A stretch of 26,661 nt of DNA from positions 1-26,661 of IMG/VR virus record IMGVR_UViG_3300025141_000618. One strand, written 5' to 3'. The notes under the pieces were generated by a model. That model was given only the letters and a program-made list of their open reading frames with translations. It was not told where the DNA came from and searched no databases. The translations under genes were made by a program, and so were the position numbers. The stretch is from a virus. Shown in pieces: positions 5,815 to 14,212 of this stretch (position 1 is its first letter; the number at the start of each line of letters is the position of its first letter).

Positions 5815-6973
5815 CTGGCGCCCTCTTTACCTCTTTGTTGATAAACTTTAAAGTAGCATTTTCACCCGCATAGCGGAGAAAATCTGTTGCGCGCTTCACA
5901 ATGTGATCAAATTTATACTGATCCCACTCCCGATTTGTTTCCTTTGCCCGTATATAAATGTAAAATCTCACCCAAAACGCATTTGGATACCGATCAAAAT
6001 ACGCCTCACGATCCATTGTAGCACGTTTCTTTACGCGTGTCAAGCTAATATTGCGACCATTGCGGGTTTGTATTTCGACTTGGCGCGTGGTAGGGAATGC
6101 CTCAACAAAAGATTCATAGAAACTACGCATATACACCCTTATGTTAGGGATGTCAAAGAAAGATGAATTATAATAATATTTATCGAAGAGAAGATCGTTG
6201 TTCATATTGTATGCTGCCATAAATTGTTGCATTGGCCAAGATGATATATCTGCAATGAGGCGCCAAGGGGCATTCATATCCACCACAAATCCATTTTGAC
6301 TTGCTATTTCACGGTATAATTCAAAATTAACATTATTGACGAACTGGGTGATCTTGGGGAGGTCTTCCCCGTGTTCTCGCGTATCGAACTCTACCATCAT
6401 GCCGCTCACCAGAGGCGATGCATACTTGCTGACAATATATTCTGTCTTGGTGAAGGGAATAAGGAGCGATGTTCGGTCGACTAAGCGCGCAAACTCCGTA
6501 ACAAAGTCGTCAAAGTTATGTATATCGTTTATGCGTTCGGGAGCAGACATGAAGGGTAAGACAAAATTCTCATAGTACCCTTGAATATAGGTGTTAAAAT
6601 TGTGAGTAGTACTGATCCAACCACTGGTGGGTTGAAAACGATCTTCGAAGGGGGATCCATCTAAATTAACAAAGTGGTTCAGATTCTCTTGTTGCGCCAT
6701 GTCGTTGCGGAAAGACTCGTAAGCATCGGCCACAAAATTGAGAACAAAATAGTTCTGGGGGACACTTGGGCCCCCTCTCAATTGCTTGAGAAACCCTTCT
6801 ACGGGATATACTACATCTCCCTTGCGATTGACGCGACCCCACATTATCTCGTTATACCATAGGTTAATTTCTCTGTAATCACGAATACCCGGAGGATAGT
6901 TGGTGAGATACTTTTGCCTCTCGATGAAGGCATCTTGCGCGGGACTTAAATTAGAAGCAAAACTTATTTTCAT
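5750..6973 (-). CDS. Probable virion protein at the end of the baseplate cluster, unknown
   Basis: This 407-residue soluble protein is rich in aromatic residues. It has LWYNEIMWGRVNRKGDVVYP (38-57), which I associate with unnamed structural proteins of marine phages. Later parts include TTHNFNTYIQGYYENFVLPF, MQQFMAAYNMNNDLLFDKYY and a basic C-terminus (YQRGTFRFKRKRD). No signal peptide, membrane segment or catalytic motif is visible. It starts 3 bases after the hub-like gene ends, with GGAG eleven bases before the ATG, and is the last gene of the tail/baseplate series before the polymerase. A baseplate or hub accessory role is inferred only from position. Confidence 0.6.
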   Translation of the reverse strand: MKISFASNLSPAQDAFIERQKYLTNYPPGIRDYREINLWYNEIMWGRVNRKGDVVYPVEGFLKQLRGGPSVPQNYFVLNFVADAYESFRNDMAQQENLNHFVNLDGSPFEDRFQPTSGWISTTHNFNTYIQGYYENFVLPFMSAPERINDIHNFDDFVTEFARLVDRTSLLIPFTKTEYIVSKYASPLVSGMMVEFDTREHGEDLPKITQFVNNVNFELYREIASQNGFVVDMNAPWRLIADISSWPMQQFMAAYNMNNDLLFDKYYYNSSFFDIPNIRVYMRSFYESFVEAFPTTRQVEIQTRNGRNISLTRVKKRATMDREAYFDRYPNAFWVRFYIYIRAKETNREWDQYKFDHIVKRATDFLRYAGENATLKFINKEVKRAPDEYERTEQYQRGTFRFKRKRD

Positions 6974-6976
6974 ATT

Positions 6977-9910
6977 TTATTCCGCTCCATTAATAGGGGA
7001 TGAAATAATGACAGGCCCACAACTGTTCCCCTCGGTGTCAGTTAGGGTGGCGGGTTCCCCCGACGCCAACGCTTCGGTGGCTTCTGCATCGGGAAGGTAC
7101 CCGTCATTCTGGTAAATGCACTTCAAGGTTGTCTCTAAGATACCGTCCGTCACCATACTAGACACATGGGTAATCAAATAAAATCCCCCGATTCCCAACA
7201 TGCGAGCAATCGATAACCTTTCGGCGCCCGTGCCTAACCCAATGGTGGTAGGATTAATATAAACATAAGTGCCGGGTTGGAAGAATCCGCCCCCAAATAT
7301 TCTAACGGTCGCATTATAAGGTTCCTTAATGCTTCCCAATCCGGCGCCTCCGTTGTTATATGCGCGCATGATGTTGGCATCTCGAATACGCTTATTAGAT
7401 TCACGCTGTAGATCAATCGTCTTCACTAATCCTTTGTCGGCGCCAATCTTTAAGTGATATACCCCCTCCTTAGCATTTTTTTCTTCGTCCACCACTTGAG
7501 ATTCAAAAGGAAGGCGACTGACTGAGAACACAAAAAACTGCCTGTCTTTTTGAAGGGGGTCTACAACTCCCCCCTCCACTGCCTCACTCATAGTGTTACC
7601 GTGTTTAATGTGAAGGGTTTGAGGTTTGATGAGTAAAGTACTTTCCCCCGTGGCGGGATCTACTTTCTCCGTGTTTAAAAATCTTCGCTTTAAGTGGATA
7701 TTTTTTCCATAGACGACCGCTGATTTGACCTGATTGCGTTCTTTCATGAGGCGCCTCAAATCTGAATGTACATAATTTGCCTCTGTTGCCTGCAATGTCC
7801 CTACCAACAATCGAGTCGTAAGGGATTGCACAAAAGATTTAAAAGTAAAAATCTCGTCCCCATTAATTACCTCGTCCGTAAACCATGTAGTGTAGGCAGA
7901 GAAAGAAATAGGAACATGCGCCAAGTTCTTAGTGACGCGGAAAGCACTTTGGTTGGCCAAAATTCCCTCGGCGGCGACTTGGGTGGTTGCTTCGCTCACC
8001 TCGATGTCTTCCGTGACGGCATCGTCTTGCAACTCCTCTACCACTGAACCGCCTACCATTTTATAATCCAAGAACGTGAGATCCCCGAGTAAGATTTCAA
8101 ATTTGTCCACATCATTAGTATCCTCGGCGGGCATCACTCCGCCATAGAAGTTGATCAGATCCCCTAAGTAGAAATATGCCAAAGCATTATAACCCTCTCT
8201 CTTGCCCTTGGTTCGCTTGATGGCGCCATAAACACGAGACTTGATTTTAGTATCAGAGAGGTCACGATCTCCTAATGCTCCATTGCCCGTGGATACATTC
8301 TGCGTGGCACTCACGGTGCCTTCCGCCAACTGCCCGATGGCATTCGTCTTTGCTTTTTCTTGCGCGACTGAGGAGTCTGCCTCTGTAAGAGGAATATTGC
8401 TGTATGCATAATCCTGATCGCTTACATCCAGAAAAAACAATCGCTTTTTTTTGAGCAAGAATTGAGTAAATTTCCCATACAACGACAGTTTTAACTGCTT
8501 AGTGAGCGCAGCTAATTCCTCCTGGAGCTTGTCGATCCTCTTGTCGAGTTTGGCGGCTTTGGCGTCGAGTGCGTTCTGTTGTCGGTTCGTCATCGCCGGG
8601 TTTTCCACACACGCAAACACCCCAGTGGGACTATCAATAGCAGTTTGCATTACCTGAATTTTAGACTTCACGTCTTCCATCTCTTTAGCAACCGCATTAC
8701 TCTTCCCATCGGAAGTTATATTAAGAAGATTGGACCCATAGTCATTCATAATCCCTTCAAGGCGCGCCACATATTCGATATCTAAATCAATAGTGCCTTC
8801 CTCGCGGAACCTAAATTTGTGCTGCACAAGTGTAAGGTTGAGAACAATCCTGCTCGCATCTACTGCATTACGTAGGGCTTGTGATATTTCTGCGTTAACA
8901 CCGTAAGTCCACCCCACTTCGACGACCACGGCAAAATCACTGCCACTTTTCTTATACGCTCTCTCGTCAGCAGAAAACTTAGCTAACTCCGCATGGGTGA
9001 GTTTAGATCGTAACAACGCATTCAGTTCGGGTACCACAGTAGGGCACTCTCGGGATGGTGCAAGTCGGTCGTGCCGAGGAACAATCAAGTCCCACCACCG
9101 TGGACCATTTCCTTGACTGCCGCGTGCACTCTGCGCCAATTCGCTAACTGATTGAAAGTGAAGTGAGATGTTGGCACTTAAAGTGCGTGGTGCACTGAAG
9201 AGATTGGTGCCTGTCGTATCCCACTTAAAGGATTTAAATCCCACTCCCTGCCCATAGGAGGACAGTATATCTCTTTCTCGTCCCCCGCCACCAGCAGACT
9301 CGTGGATGTCGTATTTCCAGTTCAATTTGTCCATAAATTGAAATTCGGTCAACTTCCCCTCCGCGCCTTCTTTCTTGCACATCTTAAAATAGGGGGTTAG
9401 TTGACTTAGTTCAAATGGTGTAGCGTTCATCAGCGGACCAAGTTTGGTGCTGGTGGTAATCTTGTTGACTAGGTTTCCTTTATATTGAGAAACTAAGGTG
9501 AGGTTCTCTAAGTCTTGGGGGCATGGTGCCAAATCTGATTCTGCGAAGGATCGTAAGTTTTCAAGGAGATAATTTTGAGGAGTCTGTCTTTTGAGACGCG
9601 CTGCAAAGTCGGCCTGATCAACTAAAGACTCCTCCTTCTTCTCTGCTACCGTTCTCTTTGCCGGCATGCCACGGCGCCTTTGTGCTTGGAGTGCGGAATC
9701 CAAAAACTCATCTTGACACTTTTGAAATGCCTCATCGCGAGCGGCACCTGCTAGTTGTGATGCTGTATCCTCGCAGGTTGTACGAGTCTTTTCGTATATC
9801 TCTATTTCTTTATTATAATATTGTTCGGCACTCAGTCCATAGCGGTTTATGGCGCTGCCGCCCTTTGGAGTTCCTGCTGCTTTTTTGTCGGATCCTTTTC
9901 CTGTTGTCAC
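6977..9910 (-). CDS. Large baseplate hub-like structural protein
   Basis: This 977-residue protein starts at GTG (9910), preceded by GAGAGGG in the end of the LysM-like gene and one base after its stop. Its N-terminus is charged and disordered. The region 222-256 (GFKSFKWDTTGTNLFS, LSANISLHFQSVSEL) and the segment HKFRFREEGTIDLDIEYVAR (364-383) look like the beta-rich domains of phage hub proteins that carry edGs-x-L-x-IEY patterns. About 405-475 is a strong coiled coil. The C-terminal part (PGTYVYINPT, IGGFYLITHVSSMVTDG, LETTLKCIYQNDG) resembles the end of gp27/gpD-type hubs, where the fold closes with such strands. Its position after a LysM-like protein and the tape measure is the usual place of the hub. 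It is much larger than T4 gp27 (about 390 residues), so it may be a fusion of hub with another baseplate part. Confidence 0.6.
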   Translation of the reverse strand: MTTGKGSDKKAAGTPKGGSAINRYGLSAEQYYNKEIEIYEKTRTTCEDTASQLAGAARDEAFQKCQDEFLDSALQAQRRRGMPAKRTVAEKKEESLVDQADFAARLKRQTPQNYLLENLRSFAESDLAPCPQDLENLTLVSQYKGNLVNKITTSTKLGPLMNATPFELSQLTPYFKMCKKEGAEGKLTEFQFMDKLNWKYDIHESAGGGGRERDILSSYGQGVGFKSFKWDTTGTNLFSAPRTLSANISLHFQSVSELAQSARGSQGNGPRWWDLIVPRHDRLAPSRECPTVVPELNALLRSKLTHAELAKFSADERAYKKSGSDFAVVVEVGWTYGVNAEISQALRNAVDASRIVLNLTLVQHKFRFREEGTIDLDIEYVARLEGIMNDYGSNLLNITSDGKSNAVAKEMEDVKSKIQVMQTAIDSPTGVFACVENPAMTNRQQNALDAKAAKLDKRIDKLQEELAALTKQLKLSLYGKFTQFLLKKKRLFFLDVSDQDYAYSNIPLTEADSSVAQEKAKTNAIGQLAEGTVSATQNVSTGNGALGDRDLSDTKIKSRVYGAIKRTKGKREGYNALAYFYLGDLINFYGGVMPAEDTNDVDKFEILLGDLTFLDYKMVGGSVVEELQDDAVTEDIEVSEATTQVAAEGILANQSAFRVTKNLAHVPISFSAYTTWFTDEVINGDEIFTFKSFVQSLTTRLLVGTLQATEANYVHSDLRRLMKERNQVKSAVVYGKNIHLKRRFLNTEKVDPATGESTLLIKPQTLHIKHGNTMSEAVEGGVVDPLQKDRQFFVFSVSRLPFESQVVDEEKNAKEGVYHLKIGADKGLVKTIDLQRESNKRIRDANIMRAYNNGGAGLGSIKEPYNATVRIFGGGFFQPGTYVYINPTTIGLGTGAERLSIARMLGIGGFYLITHVSSMVTDGILETTLKCIYQNDGYLPDAEATEALASGEPATLTDTEGNSCGPVIISSPINGAE

Positions 9911-9911
9911 G

Positions 9912-10256
9912 CTAGGTCCCTCTCATAAAGAGTGGCAACACCGCATCCAAAGGTAAAGGAATTTGTAGCACATCTCCGGTAGAGACGTGAGACTCAGTAG
10001 GTTTCTGATTGTACCATGCAATAATCCACCACAGTGTTGAGTCGTTATAGTATTCATGTGCTAATTTGTAGAATCGATCTCCCATCTTCCAGGTATAATC
10101 GACATCTCTCAATTGGCGCATTTCTCGATCCGTAGGATAATATACTTTAGGACTCTTATATTGTTTGATAAACTTTACGCCTCTCTTTTTAAAGAGAGAC
10201 TTATACATTTCCAAATTATTAATGGCTGCCATTCTATTGTCATATCGTGAAGTCAT
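9912..10256 (-). CDS. LysM-like baseplate protein (gp53-type)
   Basis: This protein has 114 residues. The second half, WKMGDRFYKLAHEYYNDSTL followed by WWIIAWYNQKPTE and a VSTGDVLQIPLPL end, has the LysM-like pattern (GD, then small residues and Leu-Trp, Ile-Ala-x-x-N, then G-x-x-L-x-I-P). The N-terminus is basic. LysM-like domains occur in T4 baseplate wedge protein gp53 and in P2 gpX or Mu gp43-type tail proteins, which link hub and wedges. T4 gp53 is longer (196 residues). The location between a tube-initiator-like protein and the hub is typical. It is followed at once by the GTG of the hub gene. Confidence 0.75.
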   Translation of the reverse strand: MTSRYDNRMAAINNLEMYKSLFKKRGVKFIKQYKSPKVYYPTDREMRQLRDVDYTWKMGDRFYKLAHEYYNDSTLWWIIAWYNQKPTESHVSTGDVLQIPLPLDAVLPLFMRGT

Positions 10257-10267
10257 TCAGGTCCATC

Positions 10268-11239
10268 CTAGAAGTTTAAGAATTGCTCTGCATCATACAG
10301 AGGTTGCAAAATCTGGTTTGCCCGAACACGGACTCGGCGCACTGCCAAATCGGTCTGGAGATCTAGAAACGCTCTCCAGTCTGCTTCCTTGACATAGGGC
10401 GGGTCGCTCACCTTTCGTCCCGACAGATCGACATTAGTGTTGTTACCGCCATAGGGAAAGCGAGTTGGATGTCCGCTCTCGTTGCGTGGAATCACATTCC
10501 CCTGCCCATCTTCTACCCAACCTAGAGCAGTGTCATGCAAGACCGTAAATTGAATCTGCACTTTCATAATTTTAGGGTAGATTTCGCCTTTCTTTCCGGG
10601 GTCGAAGACACCGTGCTCAAGATCAGGCGTATAAGAAAATCCTTCAATAATTCCTGGTAATCCTTTTTCTTTGGCGGGCCCGGCAGGATCCATATGACCG
10701 GGTTGCATAATGAGGTTCCCCATCTTTACTTTGAAAATGGGTCCCGACTTCATAGTGGTCGCTCCCCCTCCTTCGCTGTCATAGACAGGGTAGAGGAATT
10801 GTGCCATGCGGTTAGCCTTGGCCATGTTTTCTTTTGCTTCGTTGATCCCACTCGCAGGGACATCCCATCCCAAAGTAATAACGCGCCCTGTCCTCTTAAA
10901 GGTAGCGATGGGATCCATTCGGCCGAATACCTCCTCTTTATGATATTGAGTGTTGAAGGTATCTTTGAAGGTAGTTAAGAACGCTTTAAAAAAAAGATTT
11001 TTCTTGCTAGGGATATGGTAAATCTCAATGAAATGTTTGCGGGTGTTGGCAAGGCTATCCGAGGGATCATTATAGGCGGCATAACGCTGGTTTTGGTTTG
11101 GCGCCGAGTTGTCGCTTGCTACCTTAAAAGTGGGCTCTGGGATCGCTCCCGTGTCGCGCACATCTACCTCCGCCGTAGCGCCTAGTCCGCGTTGGGCCGC
11201 AAATAGTGAGTTGTCCATGTCGCTTGTCAATGTTGTCAT
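10268..11239 (-). CDS. Baseplate tail-tube initiator-like protein (gp48/gp54 position)
   Basis: This 323-residue protein has a disordered first 60 residues, then FIEIYHIPSKKNLFFKAFLTTF, EEVFGRMDPIATFKRTGRVI and LGWDVPAS, then MAQFLYPVYDSEGG, PIFKVKMGNLIMQ and GIIEGFSYTPDLEHGVF, ending in IQFTVLHDTALGWVED. This FFKAF-GRMDPIxTF-R-x-LxYP pattern is one I know from baseplate proteins next to the tape measure in many myophages. In T4 the genes after the tape measure (29) are 48 and 54, which cap the baseplate and start tube growth, so that is the likely role; which of the two is unclear. The start has a good ribosome site (AAGGAGTAAATTAAG-ATG). Confidence 0.6.
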   Translation of the reverse strand: MTTLTSDMDNSLFAAQRGLGATAEVDVRDTGAIPEPTFKVASDNSAPNQNQRYAAYNDPSDSLANTRKHFIEIYHIPSKKNLFFKAFLTTFKDTFNTQYHKEEVFGRMDPIATFKRTGRVITLGWDVPASGINEAKENMAKANRMAQFLYPVYDSEGGGATTMKSGPIFKVKMGNLIMQPGHMDPAGPAKEKGLPGIIEGFSYTPDLEHGVFDPGKKGEIYPKIMKVQIQFTVLHDTALGWVEDGQGNVIPRNESGHPTRFPYGGNNTNVDLSGRKVSDPPYVKEADWRAFLDLQTDLAVRRVRVRANQILQPLYDAEQFLNF

Positions 11240-11252
11240 CTTAATTTACTCC

Positions 11253-13622
11253 TTATAATACGCCGTACGATATTCGTTTGGCGCGCCCTTTTACAGTATC
11301 TAGTATGTACTCTCCTAAAACATCGCCATCTATTTCTAAAACAATTTTTGATCCCGCGCCAATGCCACCCGCTGCGCCTCCTGCTGCGGTGGTCGTCAGT
11401 TCAGTGGTACCCGTACCCACTTTCTTTGCGGCAGCGGCGACCCGATTAAGGGAATCTGCCCAAGCGTTGGTGGCGTCTACAATCGCATCCATACTCTTGG
11501 TTAACCCTTGGGGATCCATTCCCTCATTAAATCCATCCACTATCGATTTCCCAATTGCTATAAATGTTTTGGATGGCGACTGTGATTGTAGTGTGTTGTT
11601 TTCAAGATCGTCAATAGCATCCGAAATGGGATCCACGATGCTCTCCTGTGCGCCTGTCTGCATGTTGCTGGCGTTTTTGGTGAGTCCGTCGGACATGCTT
11701 GTGAAGATATTGCCCACTGCGTCAAGACCTTTGGCGGTTAACCAATTGGTGTCATCATTCTTCGCCTTCTTGAGCATGGCGTCGCCCATGTCCTTCAACA
11801 CCGAACTCAGCGGGTCCATGAACATCTCCTTAATTGCTTTGCGCACAGGATTAAAAGTAGGCCCCTTAATAGTGTCCGCCATAGAGGTGGCGCCCGTACT
11901 AAACATATCACTAAGACCGCTAAGAAATCCACCCTCCTCGGTATCGGTGCTCGTAAAGAACTCTTGGACTGCCTGTGCCATGTCATAGATCCAGTCAATG
12001 ACTTTGGCGCCGCCCTCAGTAAACTTGAGTAACCATGGAACGCCCGCTTCAATGACGGTCGCCATCAAGTCGCCAAGAGAATCGGTAACTCTGCGCACCG
12101 TATCCCCCAAAGGACTGCCGGGTTTCATCTTGTCGAACAAAGTATTGAAGGCGAAACTAAATGCTTTCATTAATCCCGTTTTAGCAAACACGGACTGGAA
12201 GAGGTTAGATAAACTTTCCATGATATCGACGGTTTGTCGTACCATCTTATTATAACTCTTCTGTTCCTTTGCTTTACGTTTTGCTTCTCGCGCTGCTTTT
12301 CTACTCTCACGCGTGGAATACCCCATCATCTTAGCGAGATTCGCTTCGTCCGTACCCATCGATTCGGCAATTGCTTTTCTTTCAAATCTTTCCATCTGAT
12401 CGAAACTTCTACCATTCATCTCTAAAGACTTCTTAAGTGCCTCGACCCTCTCCTTCTCAGTCATGTTCATCATTTCGAGCGTGTTGAGATAATCGCCGCC
12501 CATTAAAGCGTTAAGGTTTCCAACCGACGAGGCAGCAGAATCAAAAGTATCGAAGCGATTTGCGATGCCCAAGAGCGCATCCATCTCCATTCCACTCGCC
12601 TTAGCAACCGACTGAAGATCTAAGAACACATCCATCATCTTGGGACCATGAGCTGCCAACACTTTGGTTGCAGACATGAACTCGCTGGCGAATTGTCCCG
12701 GCGTCTTACCAAACTCAGCAGCGGAAACTGCCAACTCTTTCATCTGCTTTTCTGCTTTAGGTAACGCCATTCCAGATGCTTGAGTAAAGTAGGACATCAT
12801 ATCGCCACTCACTTGAGCACTGATTCCCACCCTTTCGAGTGCGGCAGAGGTAGTAATCAACCTCTTTTGAAGGGGGAGCGTCATCGAAGTAAAGGTGGTG
12901 AAACTGCTTGCCAATCCACCTGCTGCTCGTGCAGCGTGCTCAATGTTAACGCCCAGAGACAAATCAAGTGCCTGACCGACTGCTCGCGCTGTGGTACCGA
13001 GATCTCCTGCTGTCGCATTGAATTGGGCAATCGCCTTCGAACTCCGGACAAACAATTCGAATGACGCCTTGAATACAGCATCGGCGGCGGATGTTACCAA
13101 ATTCATCAAACTAAACGCGTCTTTAAGAGATTTTCCTAACTGGATTGCCATGTCTGCGCTTGCGCTCAATGCCGGCGCAATTTTGCCTGCCTCTTCGTGT
13201 GCATCCTTAAGAGCAAGATAGTTCTTCTTTAAAAGTTTAAATTGGGAGGCAATTGCTGAGTTTCCGACGCCGAACCGAGAAGCGAGTCCATCTGCCAGAC
13301 CGTTCATTTGTTCTTGAAGTCCAATCCCCGCCTTGGTAATTTCATTTCTTTTTTCTAAGGTTTCGTTTGCTTGGGACAAACCATTAAGTTGCGCTTGTAT
13401 CCCCGCAGCTGCGGCAGCATCACCATCAATCTGAGCAATTTGTTTCTTGAGGCGCAGTTCTTCAGCGAGTGCGGCATTGTAGGCTTGCGCTAACTCGTTG
13501 AGTTCCTTCTTGTCGCCGAGGTCCTCAACGCGCTTGCTTTTACGCTGCGCCTTTCGCTTAATCGCATCCTTCTTGGCGGCAGCTGCTTGCGCTCTTGCCT
13601 CTAAGTCTTCCCTCTTTGCCAT
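11253..13622 (-). CDS. Tail tape measure protein
   Basis: This 789-residue protein begins with a charged Ala-rich coiled coil (about 1-110) and continues with long amphipathic helices. It has a hydrophobic central part and Gly/Ala-rich stretches (for example TTAAGGAAGGIGAGSK), and ends in IVLEIDGDVLGEYILDTVKG, a typical tape-measure tail. QSPSKTFIAIGKSIVDGFNEG (about 679-699) is also common in this class. It sits downstream of the chaperone pair and upstream of the baseplate genes, as in most long-tailed phages. T4 gp29 has 590 residues for a tail near 100 nm; at roughly 0.15 nm per residue this one would give about 118 nm. No lytic domain is seen in it. Confidence 0.85.
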   Translation of the reverse strand: MAKREDLEARAQAAAAKKDAIKRKAQRKSKRVEDLGDKKELNELAQAYNAALAEELRLKKQIAQIDGDAAAAAGIQAQLNGLSQANETLEKRNEITKAGIGLQEQMNGLADGLASRFGVGNSAIASQFKLLKKNYLALKDAHEEAGKIAPALSASADMAIQLGKSLKDAFSLMNLVTSAADAVFKASFELFVRSSKAIAQFNATAGDLGTTARAVGQALDLSLGVNIEHAARAAGGLASSFTTFTSMTLPLQKRLITTSAALERVGISAQVSGDMMSYFTQASGMALPKAEKQMKELAVSAAEFGKTPGQFASEFMSATKVLAAHGPKMMDVFLDLQSVAKASGMEMDALLGIANRFDTFDSAASSVGNLNALMGGDYLNTLEMMNMTEKERVEALKKSLEMNGRSFDQMERFERKAIAESMGTDEANLAKMMGYSTRESRKAAREAKRKAKEQKSYNKMVRQTVDIMESLSNLFQSVFAKTGLMKAFSFAFNTLFDKMKPGSPLGDTVRRVTDSLGDLMATVIEAGVPWLLKFTEGGAKVIDWIYDMAQAVQEFFTSTDTEEGGFLSGLSDMFSTGATSMADTIKGPTFNPVRKAIKEMFMDPLSSVLKDMGDAMLKKAKNDDTNWLTAKGLDAVGNIFTSMSDGLTKNASNMQTGAQESIVDPISDAIDDLENNTLQSQSPSKTFIAIGKSIVDGFNEGMDPQGLTKSMDAIVDATNAWADSLNRVAAAAKKVGTGTTELTTTAAGGAAGGIGAGSKIVLEIDGDVLGEYILDTVKGRAKRISYGVL

Positions 13623-13639
13623 GTCTCAGTCATCTCCCC

Positions 13640-13984
13640 TTACTTACTAAATGGCCACTTTAGTCCTGTCACTCTTTCGAATCCGCTAATCGCCTTGTTT
13701 AACATGCCCTTATTTTTATAGGTCAGAGGACTATCTAGTCCATTGCTTTTCCATGAATCTAAATATCTCTTCTCTTTACCCAATACATTGGCAAAACTCT
13801 CTACCTCCGCAGGACTTCCCTTGATGGTAACGGGAAGCGCGGAACCGCGATATAATGAGGGCATAATCCAGCGCAACATTGCGCCAAAAGTCAACCACCA
13901 TGATTCATCCAGTTTACCTTCGGCATTGCGTGCCTTCGCGAAATCAATGACCATGGGACTTAAATCTTTCTTATTACCACTCAT
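13640..13984 (-). CDS. Small basic protein before the tape measure, unknown
   Basis: This 114-residue protein has WWLTFGAMLRWIMPSLYRG (29-47), VTIKGSPAEVESFANVLGKE and KRYLDSWKSNGLDSP, and ends in FERVTGLKWPFSK. I recall similar small proteins next to tape-measure genes in marine T4-like phages but no function. The hydrophobic segment is probably a buried helix and not a membrane anchor. The gene has its own ribosome site (GGAGGGAGAGTT-ATG), lies after a terminator and is preceded by a copy of the AACTATTTA motif, so it seems to open a new transcription unit with the tape measure. Confidence 0.7.
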   Translation of the reverse strand: MSGNKKDLSPMVIDFAKARNAEGKLDESWWLTFGAMLRWIMPSLYRGSALPVTIKGSPAEVESFANVLGKEKRYLDSWKSNGLDSPLTYKNKGMLNKAISGFERVTGLKWPFSK

Positions 13985-14005
13985 AACTCTCCCTCCATAA
14001 TATAA

Positions 14006-14014
14006 TAAATAGTT
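14006..14014 (-). promoter_or_regulatory. AACTATTTA intergenic motif, copy 2
   Basis: The coding strand reads AGTAACTATTTATTATATTATGGAGG, 21 bases before the ATG at 13984 and just after the terminator hairpin. A promoter is needed here if the terminator works, which makes this copy the most persuasive. Confidence 0.5.
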
Positions 14015-14023
14015 ACTCTAAAC

Positions 14024-14055
14024 AAATAAAAGGACACCTCAATGCCCTTTTATTT
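14024..14055 (-). terminator. Intrinsic terminator overlapping the chaperone stop codon
   Basis: The coding strand has a 13-pair stem AAATAAAAGGGCA / TGTCCTTTTATTT with one G-U pair and a TTGAGG loop, followed by GTTT. The TAA stop codon of the upstream ORF (14052-14050) lies inside the left arm. Because the A- and T-rich arms are symmetrical it could also work on the other strand. Confidence 0.7.
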
Positions 14056-14208
14056 CTTGCCTTTCATCCCGGCCGCTTCTTTATCTAACTGCTTGCTTAA
14101 GCGTTGAACGAACCAGTTTCTTAATTGAATAGGCAAGTTGTATGCCTCGAACATGCTCCACCCTCCATAATATTTGAGAGCGAAAAACTGTTCATAAACT
14201 CCTTCCAT
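14050..14208 (-). CDS. Second half of tail assembly chaperone pair (frameshift product candidate)
   Basis: From the ATG at 14208 this gives 52 residues, MEGVYEQFFALKYYGGWSMF, a segment with NLPIQLRNWFVQRLSKQ, and a Lys-rich end. The ATG begins four bases after the TGA of the gp26-like gene and has no ribosome site. The frame, however, stays open upstream through GLTPEY to the T7 run at 14233-14227, in the +1 (equally -2) frame of the gp26-like gene. A shift there would give one protein of about 354 residues (296 plus 58). The place between tail tube and tape measure is the classic one for lambda G/GT-type frameshift chaperones. Coupled re-initiation at the ATG is the alternative. A reading from the TTG at 14307 is unlikely. 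Confidence 0.65.
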   Translation of the reverse strand: MEGVYEQFFALKYYGGWSMFEAYNLPIQLRNWFVQRLSKQLDKEAAGMKGKK

Positions 14209-14212
14209 ATAC

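Noticed and set aside
11278-11988. 236-codon open frame on the plus strand
   Set aside because: It lies entirely opposite the tape measure gene; its protein is a Ser/Val/Ala-rich mirror of that gene's codons, and there is no ribosome site or neighbour on that strand.
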